Shown here: positions 51,677 through 60,710 of the stretch, one piece after another
How positions within the stretch are numbered: the stretch's first letter is position 1
Layout: each line of letters starts with the position of its first letter
Assembly (NCBI GenBank): GCA_049522755.1
Contig: JBEKNN010000003.1
Span: forward strand, 1 to 64,000
DNA: 64,000 nt
From: PALSA-243 sp049522755
GTDB taxonomy: Bacteria; Acidobacteriota; Terriglobia; Bryobacterales; Bryobacteraceae
Direction: 5' to 3'
The notes under the pieces: model-generated
The model's database searches: none
The model's input: only the letters and a program-made list of their open reading frames with translations
Told to the model about the DNA's origin: nothing
Made by a program: the position numbers and the translations under genes

Positions 51677-51836
51677 ATGGCGGCAATGGCGCCCGCTGGG
51701 CCGCGTGCGGTGCGGCTGGGATTCGAGCCGGGAGCGTCTAAATAGCCCGTGCGGCTCTCAGCGCCTGTATAAGGGCCTTGAAAGAAGCGGCTTGCAGAAT
51801 TTCCGTCTTGAGGTCTGATGCTTCAGTATGCTGCGT

Positions 51837-52172
51837 TTAAACGTCGTCGTCTTTGCCGATGGCGACCAGAAGAGCGTCCCGTAAGGTTTCAATCGGGCAT
51901 TCAGTTATCGGTCGAACGCTTATCTGAACGGGAATTCTCGGGTTGTAGGCTGCGTGAATCAATCTCACGAACAGGTTCCGCCGGGCTCGCGAGACGATGG
52001 CGTCAACCATCCAAGCTCGATCGCTCCAATCGTACAGTAAGACACGGCGCTTGTTGTATTTCTTAATGGCCGTGTTGGTCCACATTGCTAGCTGCGCCAC
52101 ACTGGCAAGATACTCGACCCATCCATCCTCCGCCACGATCAAGGCGGGAAATGTAACGGCATCCAGGTCCAT
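51837..52172 (-). CDS. Small hypothetical protein
   Basis: A 111-residue open frame that I do not recognise, reading TFPALIVAEDGWVEYLASVA, TAIKKYNKRRVLLYDWSDRA, VSRARRNLFVRLIHAAYNPR. Composition is protein-like (even spread of hydrophobic and charged residues, three Trp in the first half), unlike shadow frames. Base composition is lower in GC than the flanking operons. It lies between two toxin-antitoxin-like pairs and could be an immunity or accessory protein, without direct evidence. No clear ribosome site precedes ATG 52172. Confidence 0.5.
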   Translation of the reverse strand: MDLDAVTFPALIVAEDGWVEYLASVAQLAMWTNTAIKKYNKRRVLLYDWSDRAWMVDAIVSRARRNLFVRLIHAAYNPRIPVQISVRPITECPIETLRDALLVAIGKDDDV

Positions 52173-52258
52173 TGGAAGGTCAATTTCAGCTCTTTAAATG
52201 GGTACAGTTCCGGCCGCCTGTCCAGCGGCGGAATTTAAGTGCCTACCTCAAAAAAAGA

Positions 52259-52504
52259 TCAACGCTCATCGCCGGCTGCCGGAGGTTGTCCCCTGCCGGC
52301 GCGCTTCAGTATCCGCTTGGCTTTTCCGATATTCGCCCGGCTGGATCGCTCGCGGAAATAATCGTCCGTCCGCAGCGCCGACAGCTTTTCCGCTACCGCC
52401 ACGTTGATTAACTGGTTCAGCGCAACGCCTTCCGACTCCGCCACACGCTTGGCTTCTTCTAACAATGACGTCTGAAGGCGCAGGGCAACATTACTTCTTC
52501 TCAT
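52259..52504 (-). CDS. Antitoxin-like protein partnering the PIN toxin
   Basis: An 81-residue protein with the short ribbon-helix-helix-like pattern MRRSNVALRLQTSLLEEAKRV, then EGVALNQLINVAVAEKLSAL, as in CopG/HicB-type antitoxins. The C-terminal half is basic. ATG 52504 lies within the last codons of the PIN-domain gene (14-base overlap), so the toxin gene comes first in this pair. It should neutralise the PIN ribonuclease and repress the operon. Confidence 0.75.
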   Translation of the reverse strand: MRRSNVALRLQTSLLEEAKRVAESEGVALNQLINVAVAEKLSALRTDDYFRERSSRANIGKAKRILKRAGRGQPPAAGDER

Positions 52505-52931
52505 GCTTCGCTCCTTGCAACTCCCGCCAGATCTCACCCGGCGGGATCGCTCGAATCCCAAATTCCCGCGCAGCTTCGGCCAGATGCCGCACGTTAAAGG
52601 TAGCCAGCAGATCCGCCTGGCCGTTGACCGCAGTGTCCAACACCATTTCGTCCTGCGGATCTTTGAGGCGCGGTCTCCACAGAAACCGAAAAGCGACAGG
52701 CTCGATCACCGCCGCCAACGCATCCAGGATTGCGTTGGTTTCTTCCACTGTTAAGCCGGTCCTTTCCAGTTGCTCGCGCCGGGTCAAGACAGCTTCGTAT
52801 TCCAGCATAAGCGGCACGGAGGCCAATACTATAATTTCCCGGTTTAGTGCAGCCAACAGCAGTTGCCGGGAAGCGCCCCGATCGCTCCGCAGGGCCGCGA
52901 CCAGAACGTCGGTATCCAGCACAATCCGCAC
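52491..52931 (-). CDS. PIN-domain toxin
   Basis: A 146-residue PIN ribonuclease of the putative toxin-antitoxin PIN family (COG1569-like). Acidic metal-binding residues are in RIVLDTDVLVAAL, MLEYEAVLTR, KDPQDEMVLDTAVNG and DLLATFNVRHL. GTG 52931 follows AGGGA and removes 14 N-terminal residues that are not family-like (open to ATG 52973). It overlaps the antitoxin gene by 14 bases. Such toxins cut RNA when the antitoxin decays. The pair is transcribed away from the ClC gene. Confidence 0.85.
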   Translation of the reverse strand: MRIVLDTDVLVAALRSDRGASRQLLLAALNREIIVLASVPLMLEYEAVLTRREQLERTGLTVEETNAILDALAAVIEPVAFRFLWRPRLKDPQDEMVLDTAVNGQADLLATFNVRHLAEAAREFGIRAIPPGEIWRELQGAKHEKK

Positions 52932-53154
52932 TTGATCCCTGAAAAATGATATCACATGCAATATACCCAGCAAATCTCGATGGCTGAGTCCAATGCTTCC
53001 CCGGTAACCATCGAGCCGCCGGGCGCATCCGATGGGAACGGACCGCTCAGGGCCACTTTCCAGTAGTACCAGACCTCACCATTGTGCGAGCTTAAACCGA
53101 CTCGCACACAGAACTTGCGCCGCCTCACGCTAAAATACGCCTAGCGGAGGAGAA

Positions 53155-56001
53155 TTGCCGGCTTCCAGCCGAACCAGCGGCCCCAACTCTAAACACACAT
53201 TCGCGGGGCTCGATTCCATTTCGCTCCAGCGTGAAGACCAGATCCTGCTGCTGCTCACGCTCATCATCGGAGCGGTGGTCGGCTTCGTCGTCGTAGCGTT
53301 TATTCTGGTCACCGAAAACCTCGGATCGAAGCTCTATCCAGCCAACGGCGCTGCCTGGCGGCGGCTGCTGATTCCCGTCGCCGGGTCCCTCACGGCCGGA
53401 TTTTTTCTTGCCCGCTATTTCCCTAACGCCCGCGGCAGCGGCATTCCGCAAACCAAGACCGCGCTGTTTCTGCGCGATGGGTACATCAGCTTCAAAACCG
53501 TGCTGGGCAAATTCAGTATGTGCGCCATCACGCTCGCCAGCGGCATAGCGCTAGGGCGCGAAGGGCCCTCGGTCCACGTCGCCGCGGGTATCGCGTCGGT
53601 GCTGGGCCGGCGGCTGGGGCTATCGCCCCGGAGCGTGCGCGCGCTGTTGCCCATTGGCGCCGCAGCCGCGCTGGCGGCGGCGTTCAACACACCTATCGCC
53701 GCCGTGCTGTTCACGCTGGAAGAAGTGATGGGCGATATGCACGCGCCGGTGCTAGGCTCCATCGTATTGAGCTCGGCTACTTCGTGGATGGTGCTGCACC
53801 TCCTGCTGGGCGATGAGCCGCTGTTCCATGTGCCGGCGTACCAACTGGTGCACCCCATAGAGTTCGTCTTCTACGCGGTGCTGGGCGTGGTGGGCGGCCT
53901 GGTCTCGGTGGCTTTCGTCAAGCTGCTGTTGTGGATGCGCAAGCGCTTTCTCCGCATGCCGAAATCCACCGTGTGGCTGCAGCCGGTCGCGGGCGGTTTG
54001 CTGGTCGGCGTGCTGGGCTGGTTTGTGCCGCAGGTACTTGGCGTGGGCTACGGTTTTGTGGATCAGGCCCTCAACGGCAAGATGCTGATCGGCGCCATGG
54101 CGCTTCTGGTCGGCCTGAAAGTGATCGCCACGGCCACTTGCTACGCTTCCGGCAATGCCGGCGGCATCTTCGGTCCAAGCTTGTTTATGGGGGCGATGGC
54201 GGGAGGCGCGGTGGGCGGCGTGGCGCACTGGCTCATGCCCGATTACACCGGCAGCGTGGGCGCCTACGCGCTGGTGGGGATGGGCGCGGCGTTCGCGGGC
54301 ACCATTCGCGTGCCGCTAACCTCGGTGATCATGATCTTCGAGATCACACGCGATTATTCCATCATCGTGCCCCTGATGATCGCGAATCTGCTGAGTTACT
54401 TTATCTCCAGCCGTCTGCAGGAAGAGCCCATTTACGAAGCGCTGCAGCACCAGGACGGCATTCATCTGCCTTCCGGAGCGCGTGCGCGCGAAGACCTGAT
54501 CACGGTGGCGCACGCGCTCAAACCCGAGATGCACGCGCTGCCGGCGACGTTGAGCGTGGCGCAGGCGCTGGCGTCCGTCGAGGGTGAGCGCACTGTCTGG
54601 CCGGTGACCGATGAAAACGGACTGCGCGGCATGATCGCGAAAGACCAGCTTGAAGCCGCTGCCGCGGGAGGATTCGGCGAGCAGACGCTGGGCGATCTGG
54701 TTCCCGATCCGGGTCCCATCGAGGATCTCAACGAGGCGCGCTTCCCGCATGTTCATCCCGACCACTCGCTGCAATCGGCCATGCAGCGCCTGTCGCAATG
54801 CGGCCTCGCGGAACTTCCGGTGGTGAGCCGCGGCAACATTCGCGAGCTGCGCGGAACCATTTCGGCGAAGGATGTTCTGGATGCGTTCGCCCTCGGGAGA
54901 CCAGCCGCTGCCGTGGCCGCCGAAACCAAGACGACGCGGAAGCTATTCGTGGGCGTAGTGGCGGCGCTGATTGCGATAGCGCTGCTGATGGGCTTCCTCA
55001 ACTACTTCTTCCGCATAGAACGCGCCGGCCGCGCTAACAGTTACTATCAGGCCGGGCAAGAGCTGATGCAGCGCGGCAGCTATGAGGAAGCCATTGAGCG
55101 ATACCGCGATGCGCTTTCCGTTTCGCACAGCGTCGATTACCGCCTGGCGCTGGGCCTGGCGCTGGTAAAAGCCGGGCATACCAGTGAAGCGCCCGTCTAT
55201 CTCAACGAAGTGTTGCGTGAGAAGCCCGGGAACGGGCCGGCGCATCTGGGGCTGGCGCGCGTGGCGGCGCAGGAAGGGCGAATCGACGAGGCTGTTTCGC
55301 ACTATCAGCGGGCCATCTACGGTACATGGCCCCAGCAGACCCGCGAGAATCAGTTCCAGGCGCGCCTTGAGGTGATCGATGCGCTGGCGAAGGCGGGCAG
55401 GCGAGAGCAGGCCCAGGGGGAACTGCTTTCCACCACCGCGGCGATTCCAGCGGACAACGACTCGTTGAAGAAGCAGGTGGGGCAGATGCTGATCGAGTAT
55501 GGGCTGCCGAAGGCTGCGGAGAACCTGTTCCGCGAGGTGGCGCAGCGCAACAAGCAGGACGCGGGCGCGCTGGAGGGCTTGGGCGACGCCGAGTTCGCAA
55601 ACGGGGAATATGCGGCGGCGCAGGACGCCTATCGCGGCAGCCTGGCGCTCGATCCGGCCAATGCGGCCATTGCCAACAGGGCGGATCTCTGCGAGCGGAT
55701 TCTGGCGCTGGAGCCGGATTTGCGGGGCTTGGGCGCCACGCAGCGCTACGAGAGGAGCTTGAAGATTCTTGGCGGAGTATTGGACGAACTGGCGCGGTGC
55801 GGCGGAGACGGGGACAACGCCGCGGTGCAGCAGGCGCAAGCCGCGCTGGCGCGCAAGAAGCGGCCGAGCTCTTATAGCGACGCGGCGGATTCCAATCGCG
55901 CGCTGGCGCTGGAGTTATGGGGAGCGCGGACGCCGTCTTGCGCGGGGGCCGGCGGCGACGACGCGTTGGACCGGGTAATGGCTCAACTGGCGCCCAGGTA
56001 G
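53155..56001 (+). CDS. ClC chloride channel/antiporter fused to CBS pair, membrane helix and TPR domain
   Basis: A 948-residue fusion. Residues 25-430 form the ClC membrane domain with ARGSGIPQ (about 92-99), the gating glutamate in GREGPSVH (134-141), the proton-path double glutamate in AVLFTLEEVMGD, and GNAGGIFGPSLF. Residues 440-585 hold two CBS domains. A further membrane helix (about 602-622, FVGVVAALIAIALLMGFLNYF) leads to TPR repeats at about 635-860 (YYQAGQELMQRGSYEEAIER, AHLGLARVAAQEGRIDEA). TTG 53155 has GGAGG closely upstream, and TAAAAT lies near 53131. ClC-CBS proteins are common; the extra helix and TPR tail are unusual. The both-glutamates pattern favours Cl-/H+ exchange over a channel. 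Confidence 0.92.
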   Translation: MPASSRTSGPNSKHTFAGLDSISLQREDQILLLLTLIIGAVVGFVVVAFILVTENLGSKLYPANGAAWRRLLIPVAGSLTAGFFLARYFPNARGSGIPQTKTALFLRDGYISFKTVLGKFSMCAITLASGIALGREGPSVHVAAGIASVLGRRLGLSPRSVRALLPIGAAAALAAAFNTPIAAVLFTLEEVMGDMHAPVLGSIVLSSATSWMVLHLLLGDEPLFHVPAYQLVHPIEFVFYAVLGVVGGLVSVAFVKLLLWMRKRFLRMPKSTVWLQPVAGGLLVGVLGWFVPQVLGVGYGFVDQALNGKMLIGAMALLVGLKVIATATCYASGNAGGIFGPSLFMGAMAGGAVGGVAHWLMPDYTGSVGAYALVGMGAAFAGTIRVPLTSVIMIFEITRDYSIIVPLMIANLLSYFISSRLQEEPIYEALQHQDGIHLPSGARAREDLITVAHALKPEMHALPATLSVAQALASVEGERTVWPVTDENGLRGMIAKDQLEAAAAGGFGEQTLGDLVPDPGPIEDLNEARFPHVHPDHSLQSAMQRLSQCGLAELPVVSRGNIRELRGTISAKDVLDAFALGRPAAAVAAETKTTRKLFVGVVAALIAIALLMGFLNYFFRIERAGRANSYYQAGQELMQRGSYEEAIERYRDALSVSHSVDYRLALGLALVKAGHTSEAPVYLNEVLREKPGNGPAHLGLARVAAQEGRIDEAVSHYQRAIYGTWPQQTRENQFQARLEVIDALAKAGRREQAQGELLSTTAAIPADNDSLKKQVGQMLIEYGLPKAAENLFREVAQRNKQDAGALEGLGDAEFANGEYAAAQDAYRGSLALDPANAAIANRADLCERILALEPDLRGLGATQRYERSLKILGGVLDELARCGGDGDNAAVQQAQAALARKKRPSSYSDAADSNRALALELWGARTPSCAGAGGDDALDRVMAQLAPR

Positions 56002-56685
56002 ATGGCAGAGGACGCCGTGAAGGTCATTTTATTCGGCGCCACCGGAATGGTTGGGCAAGGCGTTCTGCGCGAGTGCCTGCTGGATGCGAACGTGCAAAGC
56101 GTCCTCTCCATCGGACGCAGCGCGACTGGGCAGAAGCATGAGAAGCTCCGCGAGATAGTAAGGAAAGACCTCGCCGATCTTACAGACAGCGAGCGCGAGT
56201 TACAGGGCTACGATGCCTGCTTCTACTGCCTGGGCGTTTCCTCGGCCGGTATGACCGAAGCGGATTACCGGGATGTGACTTACTCACTTACCCTGGCGGT
56301 TGCGCGAACGCTGGCGCGACTTAGCCCGGGAATGACGTTTATCTATGTGTCCGGCACGGGGACAGACAGTACAGAGACCGGGCGTTTTATGTGGGCGCGC
56401 GTGAAGGGCAGAACCGAGAACGAACTGCTTCGGTTACCGTTCCACGCCGCCTACATGTTCCGTCCCGGCTTCATCCAGCCGCTGCACGGGGTCAGATCGA
56501 AAACGGCCCTCTACCGGATCTTGTATACCGCGATGGGGCCGCTCATCCCTCTGCTGATGGCGGTTGCGCCGCGCTACGTGACCACCACCGAGCGGATTGG
56601 CCGCGCCATGATCGAAGCCGCCAGGCATGGGGCGCCGAAGGCCGTGCTGGAAGGCCGCGATATCAATGCGCTCGCCAGGGTATAG
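56002..56685 (+). CDS. NAD(P)-binding epimerase-like protein
   Basis: A 227-residue short Rossmann protein with nucleotide motif VILFGATGMVGQGVLREC at the N-terminus, ACFYCLGVSSAGMTEADYR, FIYVSGTGTDST and the catalytic-position region FMWARVKGRTENELL where Lys follows after the expected Tyr site; the Tyr itself is not obvious. It resembles the YybO/HTATIP2-like atypical SDRs. Its ATG follows the ClC stop with no gap, indicating co-transcription. Substrate and role are unknown. Confidence 0.87.
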   Translation: MAEDAVKVILFGATGMVGQGVLRECLLDANVQSVLSIGRSATGQKHEKLREIVRKDLADLTDSERELQGYDACFYCLGVSSAGMTEADYRDVTYSLTLAVARTLARLSPGMTFIYVSGTGTDSTETGRFMWARVKGRTENELLRLPFHAAYMFRPGFIQPLHGVRSKTALYRILYTAMGPLIPLLMAVAPRYVTTTERIGRAMIEAARHGAPKAVLEGRDINALARV

Positions 56686-56821
56686 CAGTCACCGTGCCGC
56701 GTCAGTCGCGGATTCCCGCCGTGAACGCCCATCGCCCGCGAGGTGACCCCTCCACCCCAACAAACTGGCCAGGATAGCGATCCCGATCGGCATAACGAAG
56801 GCGAAGCTGGATAATAGCTTT

Positions 56822-57127
56822 ATGCACATCCTGCACGTGCACGTTCACGTCAAGCCCGAGCATCTCGACGCTTTCCAAACCGCCACTGTCGAAAACGCCC
56901 GCAACAGCATCCAAGAGCCCGGCTGCGCGCGCTTCGACGTCGTTCAACAGACCGACGACCCGACCCGCTTCGTGCTGGTCGAGTTTTACCGCGATGCGCA
57001 AGCGCTTGCCGCGCATCGCGAAACCCCGCACTACCACGCGTGGATCGAGCGCGTCACGGATATGCTGGCCGAGCCGCGTACCCGCACCGTCTATCGCAAC
57101 GTGCATCCAGGCGACGATGCTTTTTGA
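56822..57127 (+). CDS. Antibiotic biosynthesis monooxygenase-type (ABM) protein
   Basis: A 101-residue dimeric ferredoxin-like-fold protein with the ABM pattern: HVHVHVKPEHLDAFQTATVE, GCARFDVVQQTDDPTRFVLVE, FYRDAQALAAHRETPHYHAW. Similar proteins are quinol monooxygenases or LsrG-type isomerases. It ends 17 bases before the alcohol dehydrogenase ATG, so the two probably share a message. The exact reaction is unknown. Confidence 0.87.
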   Translation: MHILHVHVHVKPEHLDAFQTATVENARNSIQEPGCARFDVVQQTDDPTRFVLVEFYRDAQALAAHRETPHYHAWIERVTDMLAEPRTRTVYRNVHPGDDAF

Positions 57128-57144
57128 GATGTCGTATTCAGAAA

Positions 57145-58299
<1,155 letters not shown>

Positions 58300-58323
58300 A
58301 TCTCCGCAGACCGAACACGTGGC

Positions 58324-58364
58324 GCACGCACTCATGCGTGCCGCGTTCACACTCGTGTGAACGC
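58324..58364. repeat. Double hairpin repeat, copy 2
   Basis: GCACGCA/TGCGTGC (58324-58341, loop CTCA) and GCGTTCAC/GTGAACGC (58343-58364, loop ACTCGT). The stems are identical to copy 1 at 45167-45207 while loops and the linker differ. Confidence 0.85.
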
Positions 58365-58387
58365 GCTTGGGTCTTGCGCCACAGTGG

Positions 58388-58407
58388 GACAGGCGCTTTC
58401 GCCTGTC
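58388..58407. repeat. Hairpin repeat GACAGGCG-CTTT-CGCCTGTC
   Basis: Perfect 8-bp stem with loop CTTT, between convergent dehydrogenase and methyltransferase genes. It matches 30156-30175 except for one base pair (A-T here, G-C there), with identical flanks GTGGG and AACC. Confidence 0.85.
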
Positions 58408-58446
58408 AACCTCGGTGCTGGTCCTGCCCGGTCGAGGGCCCTCACC

Positions 58447-59229
58447 TTATTCTGCCCGCGTCAACAGATTGAAGCCGCCGCATTCCGGACACCGGTACGC
58501 GATTCCCCGCACCACGCCCTTCGCCCGCAGATAAGCTACCGCAAATCCCGATCCGCAGCGCACGCACACATTGATCCACGCCTCGCCGCGCTCCGGAACT
58601 GGACCGCCGCCGAAATGGAATTCCCATCCGTAAACGCTCAGCCTCGTTCCCAGGCGCCGGTCGATGCCGCGCAGCAACCACATCAGAACGGCGAGGTACC
58701 GCTCGCTTCCATTCAGAAACAGCGCGATACGCCGCGGCGCCGGCGCGGTGCGGTTGCGCCGGTTGAGGAAAGAGAGCGAACTATATAAGCGGTGCGTGGC
58801 GCGGTGCGGCAATCGAGTGAGGCGCTCCACCGGAGCCGCCACGTCCTGCGGCGTTCGAAACGCATTGACGTGTCCGCCGCCTTTGGCCAGCCAGCGGTAG
58901 ATACGGTCGGTCAGCGTGGAGGCATCGGGTACGGCGACATACAACGCGCCGTCACGTTTCACCACGCGGCCGATTTCGCGGAGCGTGGCTTCCAGCTCGA
59001 CAAAATGTTCCAGGCTATGGTTGCTGATAATCGCATCGAACGCCTCCGCGCGAAACGGCATACGCGCCGCGTCCGCGCTCACATACAGGCCGGCCCCCCG
59101 ATTCGCGGGAATCTCCAGGTCGAGCCGCACCACCGCCAGGTCCTTCCGATTGGTGGTGAAGCTCCCGGCTCTCGCTCCTAAATCGAGCACGCGCGCGCCC
59201 GGCGGCAGGGATTCCAGCAACTCTTGCAT
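58447..59229 (-). CDS. SAM-dependent methyltransferase with C-terminal zinc ribbon
   Basis: A 260-residue class I methyltransferase (type 11). SAM motifs: GARVLDLGARAGSF (I), VVRLDLEIPAN (II), YVSADAARMPFRAEAFDAII (III region), SLEHFVELEATLREIGRVVK and GALYVAVPD. After about residue 165 it diverges and ends in a CxxC pair (VCVRCGSG and YRCPECGGFN) forming a likely zinc ribbon. The substrate is unknown; the ribbon suggests binding to a protein, nucleic acid or glycan carrier. It converges with the dehydrogenase gene. Confidence 0.86.
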   Translation of the reverse strand: MQELLESLPPGARVLDLGARAGSFTTNRKDLAVVRLDLEIPANRGAGLYVSADAARMPFRAEAFDAIISNHSLEHFVELEATLREIGRVVKRDGALYVAVPDASTLTDRIYRWLAKGGGHVNAFRTPQDVAAPVERLTRLPHRATHRLYSSLSFLNRRNRTAPAPRRIALFLNGSERYLAVLMWLLRGIDRRLGTRLSVYGWEFHFGGGPVPERGEAWINVCVRCGSGFAVAYLRAKGVVRGIAYRCPECGGFNLLTRAE

Positions 59230-59807
59230 GCAGCAGTGTGTTCAGCATAACAGCGTGGGGCAGCCAATTCTGGCTGCAGCCGGCTTTCAACCGGCTTCCG
59301 ACTTGCCACCGTCAATTTGGCCAAATTTTCGTGGCGGGAACCGGGAACCTCACAGCACCAGTCACAACACTTGAAAATAAATCCGGGCCTCGCAAACCTC
59401 GACTCCGCAGATGCCTTGGCCGCCAGCCGGCAGCCTGATCGCTACCCCTCCTAACCTATACTTAAGTTTGGACTTCCGCGAAATTGGCTTCGTTCCGCAC
59501 TTTCCCGGGGCCCGCCAGAATCGCCTGGTCGGCAGCCGTTTCCCCCAACGCCGCCGCCTTCCAAATCTCCGTGTTCCACGACTACCCCGCGCTACACTGA
59601 AACCGGGTCGCAAGCCGCATCCGCATGGCGAGTATTCGGAAACACATTTACAAGCGGCTTACAAGATGCGCTGATCTCGATGAAAGGAGGCGCGTACTTT
59701 ATTTCATGTGCAGACCGGCCTTCAGGGCCGCCCGATGTGCCGTCCCGTACCAAACTTGACACCGCCAGGAAAAGCTGACCAAAATTGCGAAATCGGAGGC
59801 AGTTCCT
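59230..59807. other. Long spacer with hairpin repeats
   Basis: 578 bases between the methyltransferase and ABC operon starts. It holds hairpins GCAGCCA/TGGCTGC (59260-59277, loop ATTC) and GCCGG/CCGGC (59279-59295), and an imperfect CGGCC/GGCCG (59716-59730). No open frame with motifs was seen. AAGGAGGCG at 59681-59689 looks like a ribosome site but leads to no gene. Confidence 0.5.
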
Positions 59808-60689
59808 TTGGCACTTACGATCACCGGTCTGTCCAAGACATATCCCAACGGCGTAAAGGCGCTCAAGAACCTTTCGCTCACTATCGGCAACCTTATGTTC
59901 GGCCTTCTAGGTCCGAACGGCGCGGGCAAGAGCTCGCTCATGCGTACGGTGGCAACCCTTCAGGATCCGGACTCCGGCTCGATCGACCTCGACGGCCTCA
60001 ACGTGCTCACCCAAAAGGACGAGGTCCGCAAGATCCTTGGATATCTGCCGCAGGAGTTCGGCGTCTATCCGAAGATCTCCGCCATCGACATGCTACAGCA
60101 CCTCGCGATCATGAAAGGCGTCACCAACAAGAGTGAGCGCAACCAGATGGTCGAGGCTATACTGAACCAGACCAATCTCTGGGACGTGCGCAAGAAGGCC
60201 CTGAGCACTTACTCCGGCGGAATGAAGCAGCGCTTCGGCATCGCCCAGGCCCTGCTCGCCAACCCGAAGCTCATCATCGTCGATGAGCCCACCGCCGGCC
60301 TCGACCCCGCCGAGCGCAACCGCTTCCTCAACCTGCTCAGCTCCATCGGCTCCAACGTCACCGTCATCCTCTCCACCCACATCGTCGAAGACGTACGCGA
60401 GCTCTGCCCCCGCATGGCCATTATTTCGAATGGCGAGCTTCTGCTCGAAGGCGCGCCCGCCGAGGCGCTCGAATCCCTGCGCGGAAAGATCTGGTCCAAG
60501 GTTGTGGCCACCGACGATGAGCTCCGCGCCCTCGAAACCAGCTTCAACGTGGTTTCCACTCATCTCATCGGCGGCCTGCACGAGGTCCGCGTTTTCGCGC
60601 TCTCCAGTCCCGGCGAGGGCTTCCGCCCGGTCGATTCCGTCCTTGAAGATGTCTACTTCGTCAACCTCGCCGGCCAGGCGAAGAATTAA
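59808..60689 (+). CDS. ABC transporter ATP-binding protein
   Basis: A 293-residue ABC-2-type ATPase. Walker A GLLGPNGAGKSSLMRT (about 30-44), Q-loop GYLPQEFGVYP, signature TYSGGMKQRFGIAQAL, Walker B LIIVDEPTAGLDP and the switch histidine in VILSTHIVEDV; a C-terminal regulatory segment of about 80 residues follows. TTG 59808 has GGAGG eight bases upstream. It is followed after 21 bases by its fused permease-peptidase partner. The pair likely exports or processes a peptide-like substrate; the identity is unknown. Confidence 0.93.
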   Translation: MALTITGLSKTYPNGVKALKNLSLTIGNLMFGLLGPNGAGKSSLMRTVATLQDPDSGSIDLDGLNVLTQKDEVRKILGYLPQEFGVYPKISAIDMLQHLAIMKGVTNKSERNQMVEAILNQTNLWDVRKKALSTYSGGMKQRFGIAQALLANPKLIIVDEPTAGLDPAERNRFLNLLSSIGSNVTVILSTHIVEDVRELCPRMAIISNGELLLEGAPAEALESLRGKIWSKVVATDDELRALETSFNVVSTHLIGGLHEVRVFALSSPGEGFRPVDSVLEDVYFVNLAGQAKN

Positions 60690-60710
60690 TCCGGCAAAGG
60701 AGACAACGAA

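Noticed and set aside
51710..51740. tRNA-like GGGATTCGAGCC segment
   Set aside because: The flanking arms do not pair as a T-stem and no anticodon or acceptor stem can be built.
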